In this document: positions 1 to 8,098 of the stretch, piece after piece
Numbering within the stretch: position 1 is the stretch's first letter
Layout: every line of letters starts with the position of its first letter
DNA from: Bradyrhizobium sp. ORS 285
Lineage (GTDB): Bacteria; Pseudomonadota; Alphaproteobacteria; Rhizobiales; Xanthobacteraceae
DNA: 64,000 bases
Direction: 5' to 3'
NCBI RefSeq assembly: GCF_900176205.1
Contig: NZ_LT859959.1
Coordinates: 5,415,001 to 5,479,000, forward strand
The notes under the pieces: generated by a model
Databases searched by the model: none
Told to the model about the DNA's origin: nothing
What the model saw: only the letters and a program-made list of their open reading frames with translations
Made by a program: the position numbers and the translations under genes

Positions 1-330
1 GATCGCAGCGTCCCTCGGCAACGAGGGCGCGGACGAACGATTGATCGCGGACGTGAAGTCGCAGCGTCCTGACACCCCGAAGCTGGTGTCATCCGCGCAA
101 TGCGCGTAAGCGCATTGTCGCGAGCGCGACGAGGCTTCGCCTCGCGCGGAGGTGGCCAACAAGCCGGCGCACCAGGGAGACTGCGTATAAGCGTGAAGAC
201 CATCGCGCAGGGAATGCCGGCGTGTTTCGGCTTTGCCTGTGGTACCTGCCGCCTGCATTTTTTTAAGCAGGCGGGCCATGGGTGAGGCTGTCACCCGGCA
301 TTCCCTGCGCCCTCTGCACTGTTTGCGAGG
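1..330. repeat. Intergenic repeat block with a GCAGGCGG hairpin
   Basis: No convincing gene is seen. The stretch carries short inverted repeats, including a hairpin at 249-274 with arms CCGCCTGC and GCAGGCGG around an A/T-rich loop. The same arms, flanked by the same GGTACCTGC sequence in opposite orientation, recur at 17189-17214. The block is therefore a dispersed repeat. Short open frames inside it (for example 100-285) are composition artefacts. The first 108 bases can be read as an open frame ending in TAA, which could be the tail of an upstream gene, but nothing in it is recognisable. Confidence 0.55.
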
Positions 331-563
331 GACGAACTAGGCGGAGACCTCGGGCGCGATGCGCCGCGAGAACGCGATGCCACGTCCCCAAACTCGTAGT
401 TGTTTGACCCGTGAATTCGCCACCCAAACAGCCGTCGTCCCGGACAAGCCGTGACGCGCGTCAGCGCGGCATGGCGCCGATCCGGGCCCCATACGCCGCA
501 GCAGAGGTGATGGGCACAAAAGCCAACGACCAGCCTGCCTCAAACCGCTGCATGGGGGTATGG

Positions 564-785
564 GTCCCGGCTCAAGGCCGGGACGGCAGTGGAGTGTGTC
601 GATGCAAGCCACGCCTCAAGACGACAGCGGCGTGCGAGGCTGCCGTAGGGTGGGCAAAGCGGCCGCCCAAAGGGCGGCAGCGTGCCCACCGTCTTTCAGC
701 GAGCTCGGTGAGGCATGGTGGGCACGGCGCGGGAAAGAACAAGCTACAACTGAGACATCGTGGCGCGCCTTTGCCCACCCTACGG
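564..785. repeat. Nested palindromic intergenic repeats
   Basis: Two structures are visible. At 564-584, GTCCCGGC and GCCGGGAC form an 8-bp hairpin around five bases; the same hairpin occurs at 16918-16938 and 17011-17031. At 643-659 and 769-785, 17-bp perfect inverted arms (CCGTAGGGTGGGCAAAG and its complement) bracket about 110 bases. Inside these is a second GTGCCCACC/GGTGGGCAC pair. The element looks like a MITE- or REP-like intergenic palindrome with no coding content. The rest of 331-826 shows no gene I can support. Confidence 0.6.
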
Positions 786-826
786 GCTGGCGCGAAACGA
801 TGAGAGGGACGGAAAGCCCGGATGCC

Positions 827-2413
827 TCAATACCCCAGCGCGCAGCCGTCCTTGCGCGGGTCGGAGCCGCCGGTGAGCGTGCCCTTGTCCCAGTCGATCC
901 AGATCGCCTGGCCGCCGCCGAGCGGCGACACCACCTTGGTGGTCTTGTGGCCGATCTTCTGCAGACCCTCGACGACGTCGGCCGGCACGCCGTCCTCGAG
1001 CTGATAGACGCCCTCGTAATGCAGGCCACGCGCCATATCGATCGCTTCCTGCACGTCGCAGCCATAGTCGAGGATGTTGGTCAGCACGCGGGTCTGGCCG
1101 ACCGGCTGATACTGGCCGCCCATCACGCCGAACGACATCTGCGCGCGACCGGCCTTGGTGGCGAGCGCCGGGATGATGGTGTGCAGCGGACGCTTGCCCG
1201 GGCCGATGCAGTTCGGATGGCCGGGCTGGATACGGAATCCGCCGGCGCGGTTCTGCAGCAGCACGCCGGTCTCGTTGGAGACGATCGCCGAGCCGAACGA
1301 ATGCGCGATCGAGTTGATGAAGGAGCAGACGTTACGGTCACGGTCGACCACCGTGATGTAGACCGTTTCCGGGTTCATCGGCGGCGCGACGTTCGGCAGA
1401 TCGAGCAGCTTCTCCAGGCTGATCTGCGAGATGTATTCGTCGGCGAACTCCTTGGCGAGGATGCTCGCGACTTCGGTGGTCATGTGCTCGGGATCGCCGA
1501 TGTGCTGCTCGCGCATCATGTAGGCGATGCGCGCGGCCTCGGCTTCCAGGTGGAAGCGCTCGACGCTGAGCGGATCGATGCGCGTGAGGTCGAAGCGTGA
1601 GAGGATGTTCAGCATCACCAGCATGGTGATGCCCGGCCCGTTCGGCGGGCACTGCCAGACGTCGTAGTCCTTGTAGGTGGTGCCGATCGGCGAGGTCACC
1701 TCGGTCTGGTGGTTGGCGAAATCCTCCAGCGTGTGCAGGCCGCCGATGCCGCGCAAGGTCTGCACCATGTCCTCAGCGACGGCGCCGGTGTAGAAGCCCT
1801 TCGGCCCTTCCTTGGCGATGACGCGCAGTGTCTGCGCCAGCTCCGGCTGGCGGATCACGTCGCCGGCGACGGCGGCCTTGCCACGCGGCAAAAAGTAGCG
1901 CGCGGTGTTGGTGCCGTTCTTGAGCTTCTCGAACTGATTGTTCCAGTCGAAGGCGACGCGCGGCGCCACCACATAGCCGTCCTCGGCGGCGCGGATCGCC
2001 GGTTGCAGCAGGCGGTCGAGGCCGAGCCGGCCATGGTCGTGCAGGATGCGGGCCCAGGCGTCGATCGCACCGGGCACCGAGACGGCGTGAGCCGAGGTCA
2101 GCGGCACCGAATGGATCTTGCGCTCGAGATACCAGTCGACGGTGGCCGCGGCCGGCGCCCGGCCGGAGCCGTTATAGGCCATGATCCGCCCCTCGCCCTT
2201 GGGCTGGACCAGCGCAAAGCAGTCGCCGCCGATGCCGGTCGATTGCGGCTCGATGACGCCGAGCAGCGCGCAGGCTGCCACCGCCGCGTCGGCCGCGGTA
2301 CCACCGGCGCGCAGCACCTCAATGCCGGCCAGCGCCGCCTGGGGGTGAGAGGTGGCGATCATTCCGTTCTGGGCGTGGACCGTGGACCTGCCGGGGAAAT
2401 GGAAGCTTCTCAT
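827..2413 (-). CDS. ggt: Gamma-glutamyltransferase family protein
   Basis: An N-terminal-nucleophile hydrolase of the gamma-glutamyltransferase family, 528 residues, the usual length for the uncleaved precursor. The family transfers or hydrolyses the gamma-glutamyl group of glutathione and related compounds, and the precursor self-cleaves before a Thr. Here Thr350 in ETVYITVVD aligns with the nucleophile of TTH-SVVD in the Escherichia coli enzyme. NSIAHSFGSAIVS and a C-terminal GGGQAIWIDW segment fit the small subunit. I chose the ATG at 2413 because the family signature starts just after it; the 27 upstream codons look non-coding. No signal peptide is evident, unlike periplasmic E. coli Ggt, so a cytoplasmic paralogue with other substrates is possible. 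It is divergent from trhO. Confidence 0.87.
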   Translation of the reverse strand: MRSFHFPGRSTVHAQNGMIATSHPQAALAGIEVLRAGGTAADAAVAACALLGVIEPQSTGIGGDCFALVQPKGEGRIMAYNGSGRAPAAATVDWYLERKIHSVPLTSAHAVSVPGAIDAWARILHDHGRLGLDRLLQPAIRAAEDGYVVAPRVAFDWNNQFEKLKNGTNTARYFLPRGKAAVAGDVIRQPELAQTLRVIAKEGPKGFYTGAVAEDMVQTLRGIGGLHTLEDFANHQTEVTSPIGTTYKDYDVWQCPPNGPGITMLVMLNILSRFDLTRIDPLSVERFHLEAEAARIAYMMREQHIGDPEHMTTEVASILAKEFADEYISQISLEKLLDLPNVAPPMNPETVYITVVDRDRNVCSFINSIAHSFGSAIVSNETGVLLQNRAGGFRIQPGHPNCIGPGKRPLHTIIPALATKAGRAQMSFGVMGGQYQPVGQTRVLTNILDYGCDVQEAIDMARGLHYEGVYQLEDGVPADVVEGLQKIGHKTTKVVSPLGGGQAIWIDWDKGTLTGGSDPRKDGCALGY

Positions 2414-2545
2414 CGTGGCTCGCTGCGTGATCAGGTGGTGGCTGGAATACCAGTGCTGGCAGGCTACATCGCACATTCTTTCCAGCCTCGGCAATGCCCG
2501 GGGATACCAGCTTTTCTATGGTCAGCTCTGCTGGTAAACGGCCGC

Positions 2546-3325
2546 ATGACCCTCGCCGTCGCCGCCTTCTATCAGTTCGTTGCCCTGCCCGATTTTCGCG
2601 ACCTGCGCGCGCCGCTCCAGGCGTTCTGCGCCACCCGCGGGATCAAGGGCAGCATCCTGCTGGCCGAGGAAGGCATCAACGGCACAGTCGCCGGCACGAA
2701 CGAGGCGATCGACGCACTGGTCACCGAGTTTGGCCAGGGCGAACTGTTCGCAGGACGTCTCGACAATCTGGAGCTGAAATTCTCGACCGCCACAGCAATG
2801 CCGTTCCAGCGCCTCAAGGTCCGGCTGAAGCGGGAGATCGTGACGCTCGGCGACCCCGCCGCCGATCCCACGCGACAGGTCGGGACCTATGTCAGTCCCG
2901 CCGATTGGAACGCGCTGATCTCAGCGCCCGATACGCTGGTGCTCGATACCCGCAATGCGTTCGAGGTCGCGATGGGCACGTTCGAAGGCGCCGTCGATCC
3001 CCGCCTGCACAGCTTTGGCGAGTTCAAGGACTTTGCCGCCCGGGAGCTCGATCCCGCCAGGCACAAGCGGATCGCGATGTTCTGCACCGGCGGCATCCGA
3101 TGCGAAAAAGCGAGCGCGCTGCTGCTGGCGCGCGGCTTCGCCGAGGTCTACCACCTCAAGGGGGGCATCCTGAAATATCTCGAGGAGATTCCGGAGGCCG
3201 AGAGCCGCTGGCGCGGCGGCTGCTTCGTGTTCGACGAACGCGTCGCGCTCGGCCATGGCCTGCGGCAGCAGCCCGGTGCCGTCGAGCCGGGCAATGTGGA
3301 GGGCACGCGCGATGAGCAACTCTGA
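2546..3325 (+). CDS. trhO: tRNA uridine(34) hydroxylase TrhO (rhodanese-like, UPF0176)
   Basis: A 259-residue protein of the UPF0176/YceA family, which makes 5-hydroxyuridine at tRNA position 34 using oxygen. An acylphosphatase-like N-terminal region (about 1-95) contains LLAEEGINGTVAGT. A rhodanese domain (about 120-220) follows, with the active-site loop CTGGIRCEKA; its first Cys is about residue 180. A short tail follows containing RWRGGCFVFDERVAL, a family signature. The ATG at 2546 begins the conserved start MTLAVAAFYQF, and the much longer upstream frame is not coding. Its stop overlaps the start of slyX by 14 bases, so the two are probably co-transcribed. Confidence 0.9.
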   Translation: MTLAVAAFYQFVALPDFRDLRAPLQAFCATRGIKGSILLAEEGINGTVAGTNEAIDALVTEFGQGELFAGRLDNLELKFSTATAMPFQRLKVRLKREIVTLGDPAADPTRQVGTYVSPADWNALISAPDTLVLDTRNAFEVAMGTFEGAVDPRLHSFGEFKDFAARELDPARHKRIAMFCTGGIRCEKASALLLARGFAEVYHLKGGILKYLEEIPEAESRWRGGCFVFDERVALGHGLRQQPGAVEPGNVEGTRDEQL

Positions 3326-3539
3326 GCCGTCGAATGAAGACGTCGGGGAGCGGATCGACCGGCTCGAGATGCGGCTGACGTTCCAGGACGACACGATCGA
3401 GACGCTGAACCAGACCATCACCGCACAGTGGCGCGAGATCGACGCGTTGAAGCGCCAGATTGCGCGGCTCGTCGAACAGCTGGAGGACGCGCAGGGCAAC
3501 GCCGAGGGGCCGCGCAATGAGCCGCCGCCGCATTATTGA
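3312..3539 (+). CDS. slyX: SlyX family protein
   Basis: A 75-residue protein made almost entirely of one coiled coil with heptad spacing ([19 protein letters not shown], then [13 protein letters not shown]), ending in the typical SlyX tail PPPHY. The biochemical role of SlyX is unknown. The gene overlaps the end of trhO in another frame, which suggests translational coupling. The ATG at 3312 gives the usual family length. Confidence 0.88.
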   Translation: MSNSEPSNEDVGERIDRLEMRLTFQDDTIETLNQTITAQWREIDALKRQIARLVEQLEDAQGNAEGPRNEPPPHY

Positions 3540-3552
3540 TGGCGCGGCGATC

Positions 3553-5463
3553 TCAGGCCGGAACGGTCGCCGGCGCCTTGCTGGAGGGCAGATCAATCAC
3601 CTCGCCCGCCATGACCATCCGGTCACGGCCGCCATCTTTCGCCGCGTAGAGCGCGCGGTCCGCGGCTTCGATCAGCGAGGCCGGACCCGCGGACCGTTCG
3701 AAGCCGGGCCGGCAGACCGCCGCACCGATGCTCGCCGTGACGAAGCCCGGCGGATTGTGGTCGTGGACGATCCGAGCGCCGTGCAGCGCCCGCCGGATGC
3801 GCTCGCCGAGCCGCGCGCATCCCGTGGCATCGGTGTTCGGCAGCAGGATTGCGAACTCCTCGCCGCCATAGCGGGCGACGAGATCGGAGCTGCGCAGCGC
3901 CTCGTCGGCGAGAATGCCGGCCACCGTGTGCAGGCATTCGTCGCCGGCCGGATGGCCGTAGGTGTCGTTGAAGGCCTTGAAGTGGTCGATGTCGATCATC
4001 AGCAGCGCCAGCGAGGTCTTTTCGCGATATGCCCTGCCCCACTCCTCCAGCAACCGCTCATCGAACCGGCGGCGGTTGGCGAGGCCGGTGAGACCATCCT
4101 CGATCGCAAGCGTCTCCAGCCGGCCCTGCAGCGTCTTCTGCTGGGTGACGTCGCGGGTGACCGCGACGAAGCCGTCGAGCGTGCCGTCGGGCTGACGCGT
4201 GGCGCGGATGGTCGCCTCGACCCAGATCTCCGATTTGTCGCGCCGGCGCATGCGGTAGGTCGCGCGCGCCTCGTCGACCATGCCCTTCTTGATCTGGTCG
4301 AGCATCTCCTGCAGCTGCGGCCGATCCTGCGGATTGACGCCGGAGAGCGCACGCTTGCCGAGGAGCTGCGACGGATGCCAGCCCAGTACGCGCATCGTCG
4401 AAGGCGAGACGTAGCCGATGCATTCGTCCAGCTCGATGCGCGTCACGATGTCGCTGGAGCCTTCGGCGAGCAGCCGGAAGTTTTCTTCCTTGGCGGCCAG
4501 CGCCGCGGCCAATTGCTGACGTTGCAGCAGCTGCTTCACGAGGAAGATCCCGATGGCGATCACCAGCGCGACGAGACACATCAACACCGAGATTCGGACG
4601 ATCGCATCGCGTTTCCACGCGGTGAGGACATCCGCCTCCGTGCGCGTGACCAGGATGAGGAACGGATAGCGCTGGGCATGCTGATAGAATCCGATGCGCT
4701 CGGATTTCTCGCCGAAGCGGCGGAACGACAGCGCGCCCGATGCGGGGTGATAGGGAATCGCCTCGACAATTGGACCGCCCAGTTTTTTCGGATCCGGCTC
4801 GGAGTTGTCGGCGAGCACCACGCCATCCCGGCTCAACAGACTTATCGAGCCGTGCTGCCCCACATCGAACTGGCGATAGAACTGGGCGAAATAAGCGACG
4901 TCGACGGTGGCGAGAACGACTCCGCCGAAGCGGCCGTCGGCATGATTCCAGCGACGGGAGAGCGTGATCACCCACTGGCCGCCGGACTTGCTCTGCACCG
5001 GGCGTCCGATCAGCAGCGAGCGATCCGCCGATATGCGGTGGTGAGCGAAGTAGTCGCGATCGGAATTGTTGTAGTTGGTGAGCGTGACGTCCTCGGTGGT
5101 CGCAAGCCAGTCGCCATTCTCGTCATAGGCGAAGACGCCGCGGATGCGGCCAAGGCTGGCCTTGCGGGACTTCAGGATGGTTTGCAGGCGAGCGATCGCA
5201 CCGGGCTTGCCGTCATCGGTCTCCAGGGCCGTGACGACGCCGCGCATCAAGGAATCGGCAAGCTCGAAGGTGTCCTCGACATGCTGGGTGAGGGAGCGCG
5301 CGAGATTGCCGAGATCGATCTCGGCATTGCGCATCTCCGAGCTTCGCGAGGCCCACTCGGTCCATCCGCTGAAGGCCAGGATGGCGCCGCAGACGAGCGC
5401 AAGCCCTGCTGCCGCCCACACGGGCAAGCGGGTTCGATCGACTGTGGTCGCAATAACGTCCAT
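3553..5463 (-). CDS. Membrane diguanylate cyclase with Cache-like sensor, PAS and GGDEF domains
   Basis: A 636-residue signalling protein. Segments in order: a transmembrane helix (about 15-35), a periplasmic Cache-like sensor (about 40-275, with [10 protein letters not shown] and DRDYFAHHR motifs), a second helix (about 285-310), a PAS domain (about 325-445, with [12 protein letters not shown]) and a GGDEF domain (about 460-620). The catalytic signature is intact as GGEEF at 533-537. An RxxD inhibitory site (RSSD, 524-527) lies at the canonical five-residue spacing upstream, so cyclic-di-GMP synthesis with product feedback is expected. No EAL domain is present. The promoter side carries two direct repeats (5552-5587). 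Confidence 0.9.
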   Translation of the reverse strand: MDVIATTVDRTRLPVWAAAGLALVCGAILAFSGWTEWASRSSEMRNAEIDLGNLARSLTQHVEDTFELADSLMRGVVTALETDDGKPGAIARLQTILKSRKASLGRIRGVFAYDENGDWLATTEDVTLTNYNNSDRDYFAHHRISADRSLLIGRPVQSKSGGQWVITLSRRWNHADGRFGGVVLATVDVAYFAQFYRQFDVGQHGSISLLSRDGVVLADNSEPDPKKLGGPIVEAIPYHPASGALSFRRFGEKSERIGFYQHAQRYPFLILVTRTEADVLTAWKRDAIVRISVLMCLVALVIAIGIFLVKQLLQRQQLAAALAAKEENFRLLAEGSSDIVTRIELDECIGYVSPSTMRVLGWHPSQLLGKRALSGVNPQDRPQLQEMLDQIKKGMVDEARATYRMRRRDKSEIWVEATIRATRQPDGTLDGFVAVTRDVTQQKTLQGRLETLAIEDGLTGLANRRRFDERLLEEWGRAYREKTSLALLMIDIDHFKAFNDTYGHPAGDECLHTVAGILADEALRSSDLVARYGGEEFAILLPNTDATGCARLGERIRRALHGARIVHDHNPPGFVTASIGAAVCRPGFERSAGPASLIEAADRALYAAKDGGRDRMVMAGEVIDLPSSKAPATVPA

Positions 5464-5551
5464 TCCGCGGAACTCTCCGGACGACCGGAGAGTCCCACGG
5501 ACGTGTTATTTAACTCTGAAATGAGCCGGATCCGAATCGGCCGCACCTACA

Positions 5552-5587
5552 CCGTACGACTACGGAAACGCCCGTACAACTACGGAA
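5552..5587. promoter_or_regulatory. Two CCGTA-N4-TACGG direct repeats, 20 bp apart
   Basis: CCGTACGACTACGG at 5552-5565 and CCGTACAACTACGG at 5572-5585 are near-identical. Each is an inverted repeat CCGTA-N4-TACGG, and both are followed by AA. The exact 20-bp offset (two helical turns) about 90 bp upstream of the diguanylate cyclase start suggests a cooperative operator. The binding protein is unknown. Confidence 0.45.
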
Positions 5588-5633
5588 TTATGCTCTGCAA
5601 CGTGCGTAGTTCGCTCCAACGAGGCTCGTTAGT

Positions 5634-5870
5634 TCAACGTGCGAATACCGATCGCACCTTGTCCCACAACGAAGGCTCGTGCTCCTCGCGCGTGTCGCTT
5701 CCCTTCACGCGCGTGGTCGACGGCTGCTGCATGCTGACGGGGTCGGACGCTGGGAAGGTGTCCATCAGTCCCTTGTCGAGCTGCGACTTCGCCTCCCGGT
5801 CGAGACGAACGGCCTCGCGCGGATCGACCGCGTGCTTGTCGTGCGGAGCGGGGTTGAATTTCTCGGCCAT
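5634..5870 (-). CDS. Small TFPASDP-motif protein, probably stress-induced
   Basis: A 78-residue hydrophilic protein. It carries the sequence [10 protein letters not shown] that marks a family of small alphaproteobacterial proteins of unknown function, and ends in [12 protein letters not shown]. The ATG at 5870 is preceded by a good ribosome site (AGGGAG, about seven bases away) and, further up, by an EcfG-type promoter at 5894-5918. That makes membership in the general stress regulon likely. No catalytic motif is visible. Longer in-frame extensions upstream lack family resemblance. Confidence 0.72.
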   Translation of the reverse strand: MAEKFNPAPHDKHAVDPREAVRLDREAKSQLDKGLMDTFPASDPVSMQQPSTTRVKGSDTREEHEPSLWDKVRSVFAR

Positions 5871-5893
5871 GATCGATCTCCCTGTGCGACGAC

Positions 5894-5918
5894 AACGCGG
5901 CGACGAAACGCGTGTTCC
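5894..5918 (-). promoter_or_regulatory. Candidate EcfG (general stress sigma factor) promoter
   Basis: On the minus strand GGAAC (5918-5914) is followed after 16 bases by CGTT (5897-5894). This is the GGAAC-N16/17-CGTT consensus of alphaproteobacterial EcfG/RpoE2 sigma factors. The predicted start point lies about 16-20 bases before the ATG at 5870, leaving just enough room for the AGGGAG ribosome site. Confidence 0.55.
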
Positions 5919-6054
5919 CGCGTCGAGAGGGCGTCGCGCTGCCGCAGTTGCATCGGGGGGCGGTAGGCCTTGCGAACGGATAGGAGCTTGGCCGGAACCG
6001 CCCGGCCATGTATCACGGACGGTAAACTGTTCCCCAGGGTTGCGGAGCCCCAGC

Positions 6055-7101
6055 GTGAGTGAGACTGCCGTGAACAAGCCTTTCATCGACGTGCTGGCCG
6101 GCCAGCGGCAGAGCGTGCCGCCGATCTGGATGATGCGGCAGGCCGGCCGCTATCTGCCGGAATACCGCGAGGTCCGCGCCAAGGCCGGCGGCTTCCTCGA
6201 CCTCTGCTTCAACCCGGAGCTCGCCGCTGAAGTGACCCTGCAGCCGATCCGCCGCTTCGGCTTCGATGCCGCGATCATCTTCTCCGACATCCTGGTGATC
6301 CCGCACGCGCTCGGACGCAGCGTCCGCTTCGCGGTCGGCGAAGGCCCTCGACTGGATCCGCTCGACACGCGGGAGAAGATCGCAACGCTGTCCGGCGAGG
6401 CAGATCTGTCAAAGCTCGAGGCCGTGTTCGAGGCGCTGCGCCGCGTCCGCGCCGAGCTGCCGCAGAGCACCGCGCTGATCGGCTTTTGCGGCGCGCCGTG
6501 GACGGTCGCGACCTACATGGTCGCCGGCCAGGGCACGCCCGACCAGGCCCCGGCCCGGCTGCTCGCCTATCGGCATCCCGACGCCTTCCAGACAATCATC
6601 GACGCGCTGGTCGACAGCTCCATCGCCTATCTGCTGAGGCAGCTCGATGCGGGCGCCGACGCCTTACAGATTTTCGACACCTGGGCCGGCGTGCTGTCGC
6701 CGCGCGAGTTCGCGCGCTGGTCGGTCGCGCCGACGCGGCGCATCGTCGAGGGCGTGCGCAGGGTGCGTCCGGATGCCAAGATCATCGGCTTTCCGCGCGG
6801 CGCCGGCGCGCTGCTGCCGGGCTACGTCGCCGAGACCGGCGTCGACGCCGTCAGCATCGACTGGACGGCCGAGCCTGGCCTGGTGCGCGAGCGGGTGCAG
6901 AACAAGGTCGCGGTGCAGGGCAATCTCGATCCGCTGGCGCTGATCACCGGCGGCGCGGCGCTCGACCAGGCGGTCGACGACGTGCTGGCGAGCTATGCCG
7001 GCGGCCGCCACATCTTCAATCTCGGCCACGGCATCACGCCGGAAACGCCCATCGCCCATGTCGAGCAGATGCTGGCGCGGGTGCGCGCCTACAAGGGATG
7101 A
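6055..7101 (+). CDS. hemE: Uroporphyrinogen decarboxylase
   Basis: A 348-residue enzyme that decarboxylates the four acetate side chains of uroporphyrinogen III to give coproporphyrinogen III in heme and chlorophyll synthesis. The diagnostic substrate-binding motif [17 protein letters not shown] lies near residue 20. Also present are [12 protein letters not shown] with the conserved Asp, [14 protein letters not shown], and a C-terminal GHGITPETP motif. The start is taken as GTG at 6055, with GGAG eight bases upstream; a second in-frame GTG at 6070 is possible. The gene converges on the divergent hemC-like gene with four bases between the stops. Confidence 0.93.
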   Translation: MSETAVNKPFIDVLAGQRQSVPPIWMMRQAGRYLPEYREVRAKAGGFLDLCFNPELAAEVTLQPIRRFGFDAAIIFSDILVIPHALGRSVRFAVGEGPRLDPLDTREKIATLSGEADLSKLEAVFEALRRVRAELPQSTALIGFCGAPWTVATYMVAGQGTPDQAPARLLAYRHPDAFQTIIDALVDSSIAYLLRQLDAGADALQIFDTWAGVLSPREFARWSVAPTRRIVEGVRRVRPDAKIIGFPRGAGALLPGYVAETGVDAVSIDWTAEPGLVRERVQNKVAVQGNLDPLALITGGAALDQAVDDVLASYAGGRHIFNLGHGITPETPIAHVEQMLARVRAYKG

Positions 7102-7105
7102 GAGA

Positions 7106-8083
7106 CTAACGCGGCCGGCTGCGCTCGATCAGCGCCGCCGCGCCGTTGCCCAGCAGTTCGAGCCCGACCGCACGGCCGAGCTCGCGCGGACGATCAGCGG
7201 GACCTACGCGCTGGGCCTCGATGAAGTGGCCGCCATCTTCGTCGAGCACCGACGCCGTCAAGGTCATCTGACCGTTCTCGATGGTCGAAAAGCCCGCGAT
7301 CGGCGAGTTGCAGTGGCCGTTCAGCACCCACAGCACCTCGCGCTCGGCATCCGCGCAGGCCCGCGCACCGGGGTCATCGATGGCGGCCAGGATGCGCCGC
7401 GTCTCGAAGTCGGCCGCTGGGCATTCGACGGCGACGATGCCCTGCCCGGCCGCCGGCAGCATGTCGGCTGCGGGGAATTCGTAGGACGCGCGCTCCGACA
7501 AACCCACGCGCTCCAGTCCGGACCGCGCCATGATCAGCGCATCCGCCGGGCCCACCGCGCCGCCATCCGGCAGTCGCTGCAGCTCGCCATTGTCGAGCTT
7601 GCGGATGCGGGTGTCGGCCGCGCCGCGGAAATGGATCAGCTCGGCGTTCGGAAACAGTCTGCGCGCATAGGCCGCCCGGCGCACCGCATTGGTGCCGATC
7701 TTGAAACCCCGGCCACCGTCCTTGCGAAAGTCGTCCAGCGACAACCCCTGCCGCAGCACCAGCACGTCGCCCGGCGGATCACGCGACAGCAGCGCCGCGA
7801 TGACGAGGCCCGGCGTCTCCTCATTGCCCGGCATGTCCTTCAGCGAATGCATCGCCGCATGCAGCTTGCCATCCAGCATGGCCCGCCGGATCTCGGCGAC
7901 GAAGGCGCCGCCCTTGCCGCCATGGGTCAGCAGCTTGCTGGTCTGGTCGGAATCACCCGTCGTCTCGAACTTGACGATCTCGATGTCGAGCGACGGGATG
8001 GCCGCCTGCAGCCGGCGGGCGATCTCCTCCGTCTGCGCCAGGGCCATCGTGCTCTTGCGGGTGCCGATCCGGAAACGTGTCAC
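7106..8083 (-). CDS. hemC: Divergent hydroxymethylbilane synthase (porphobilinogen deaminase)
   Basis: A 325-residue protein of the HemC family, which joins four porphobilinogens into hydroxymethylbilane. The catalytic Asp is present as Asp83 in HSLKDMP. The dipyrromethane-cofactor Cys is Cys258 in LNGHCNSPIAG, where most HemC proteins have GGC. The usual GTSSLRRQ and RGNVDTRLRKLD appear as GTNAVRRAA and RGAADTRIRKLD. About ten extra residues (LQRLPDGGAVG) sit after that motif. The fold and key residues are kept but the sequence is unusual, so this may be a second, diverged copy rather than the housekeeping enzyme. Confidence 0.83.
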   Translation of the reverse strand: MTRFRIGTRKSTMALAQTEEIARRLQAAIPSLDIEIVKFETTGDSDQTSKLLTHGGKGGAFVAEIRRAMLDGKLHAAMHSLKDMPGNEETPGLVIAALLSRDPPGDVLVLRQGLSLDDFRKDGGRGFKIGTNAVRRAAYARRLFPNAELIHFRGAADTRIRKLDNGELQRLPDGGAVGPADALIMARSGLERVGLSERASYEFPAADMLPAAGQGIVAVECPAADFETRRILAAIDDPGARACADAEREVLWVLNGHCNSPIAGFSTIENGQMTLTASVLDEDGGHFIEAQRVGPADRPRELGRAVGLELLGNGAAALIERSRPR

Positions 8084-8098
8084 GAACTCATTCCTGCG

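Noticed and set aside
100..285. 61-codon open frame
   Set aside because: It lies in a dispersed palindromic repeat, has no ribosome site and an Arg/Gly/Ala-rich shadow composition.
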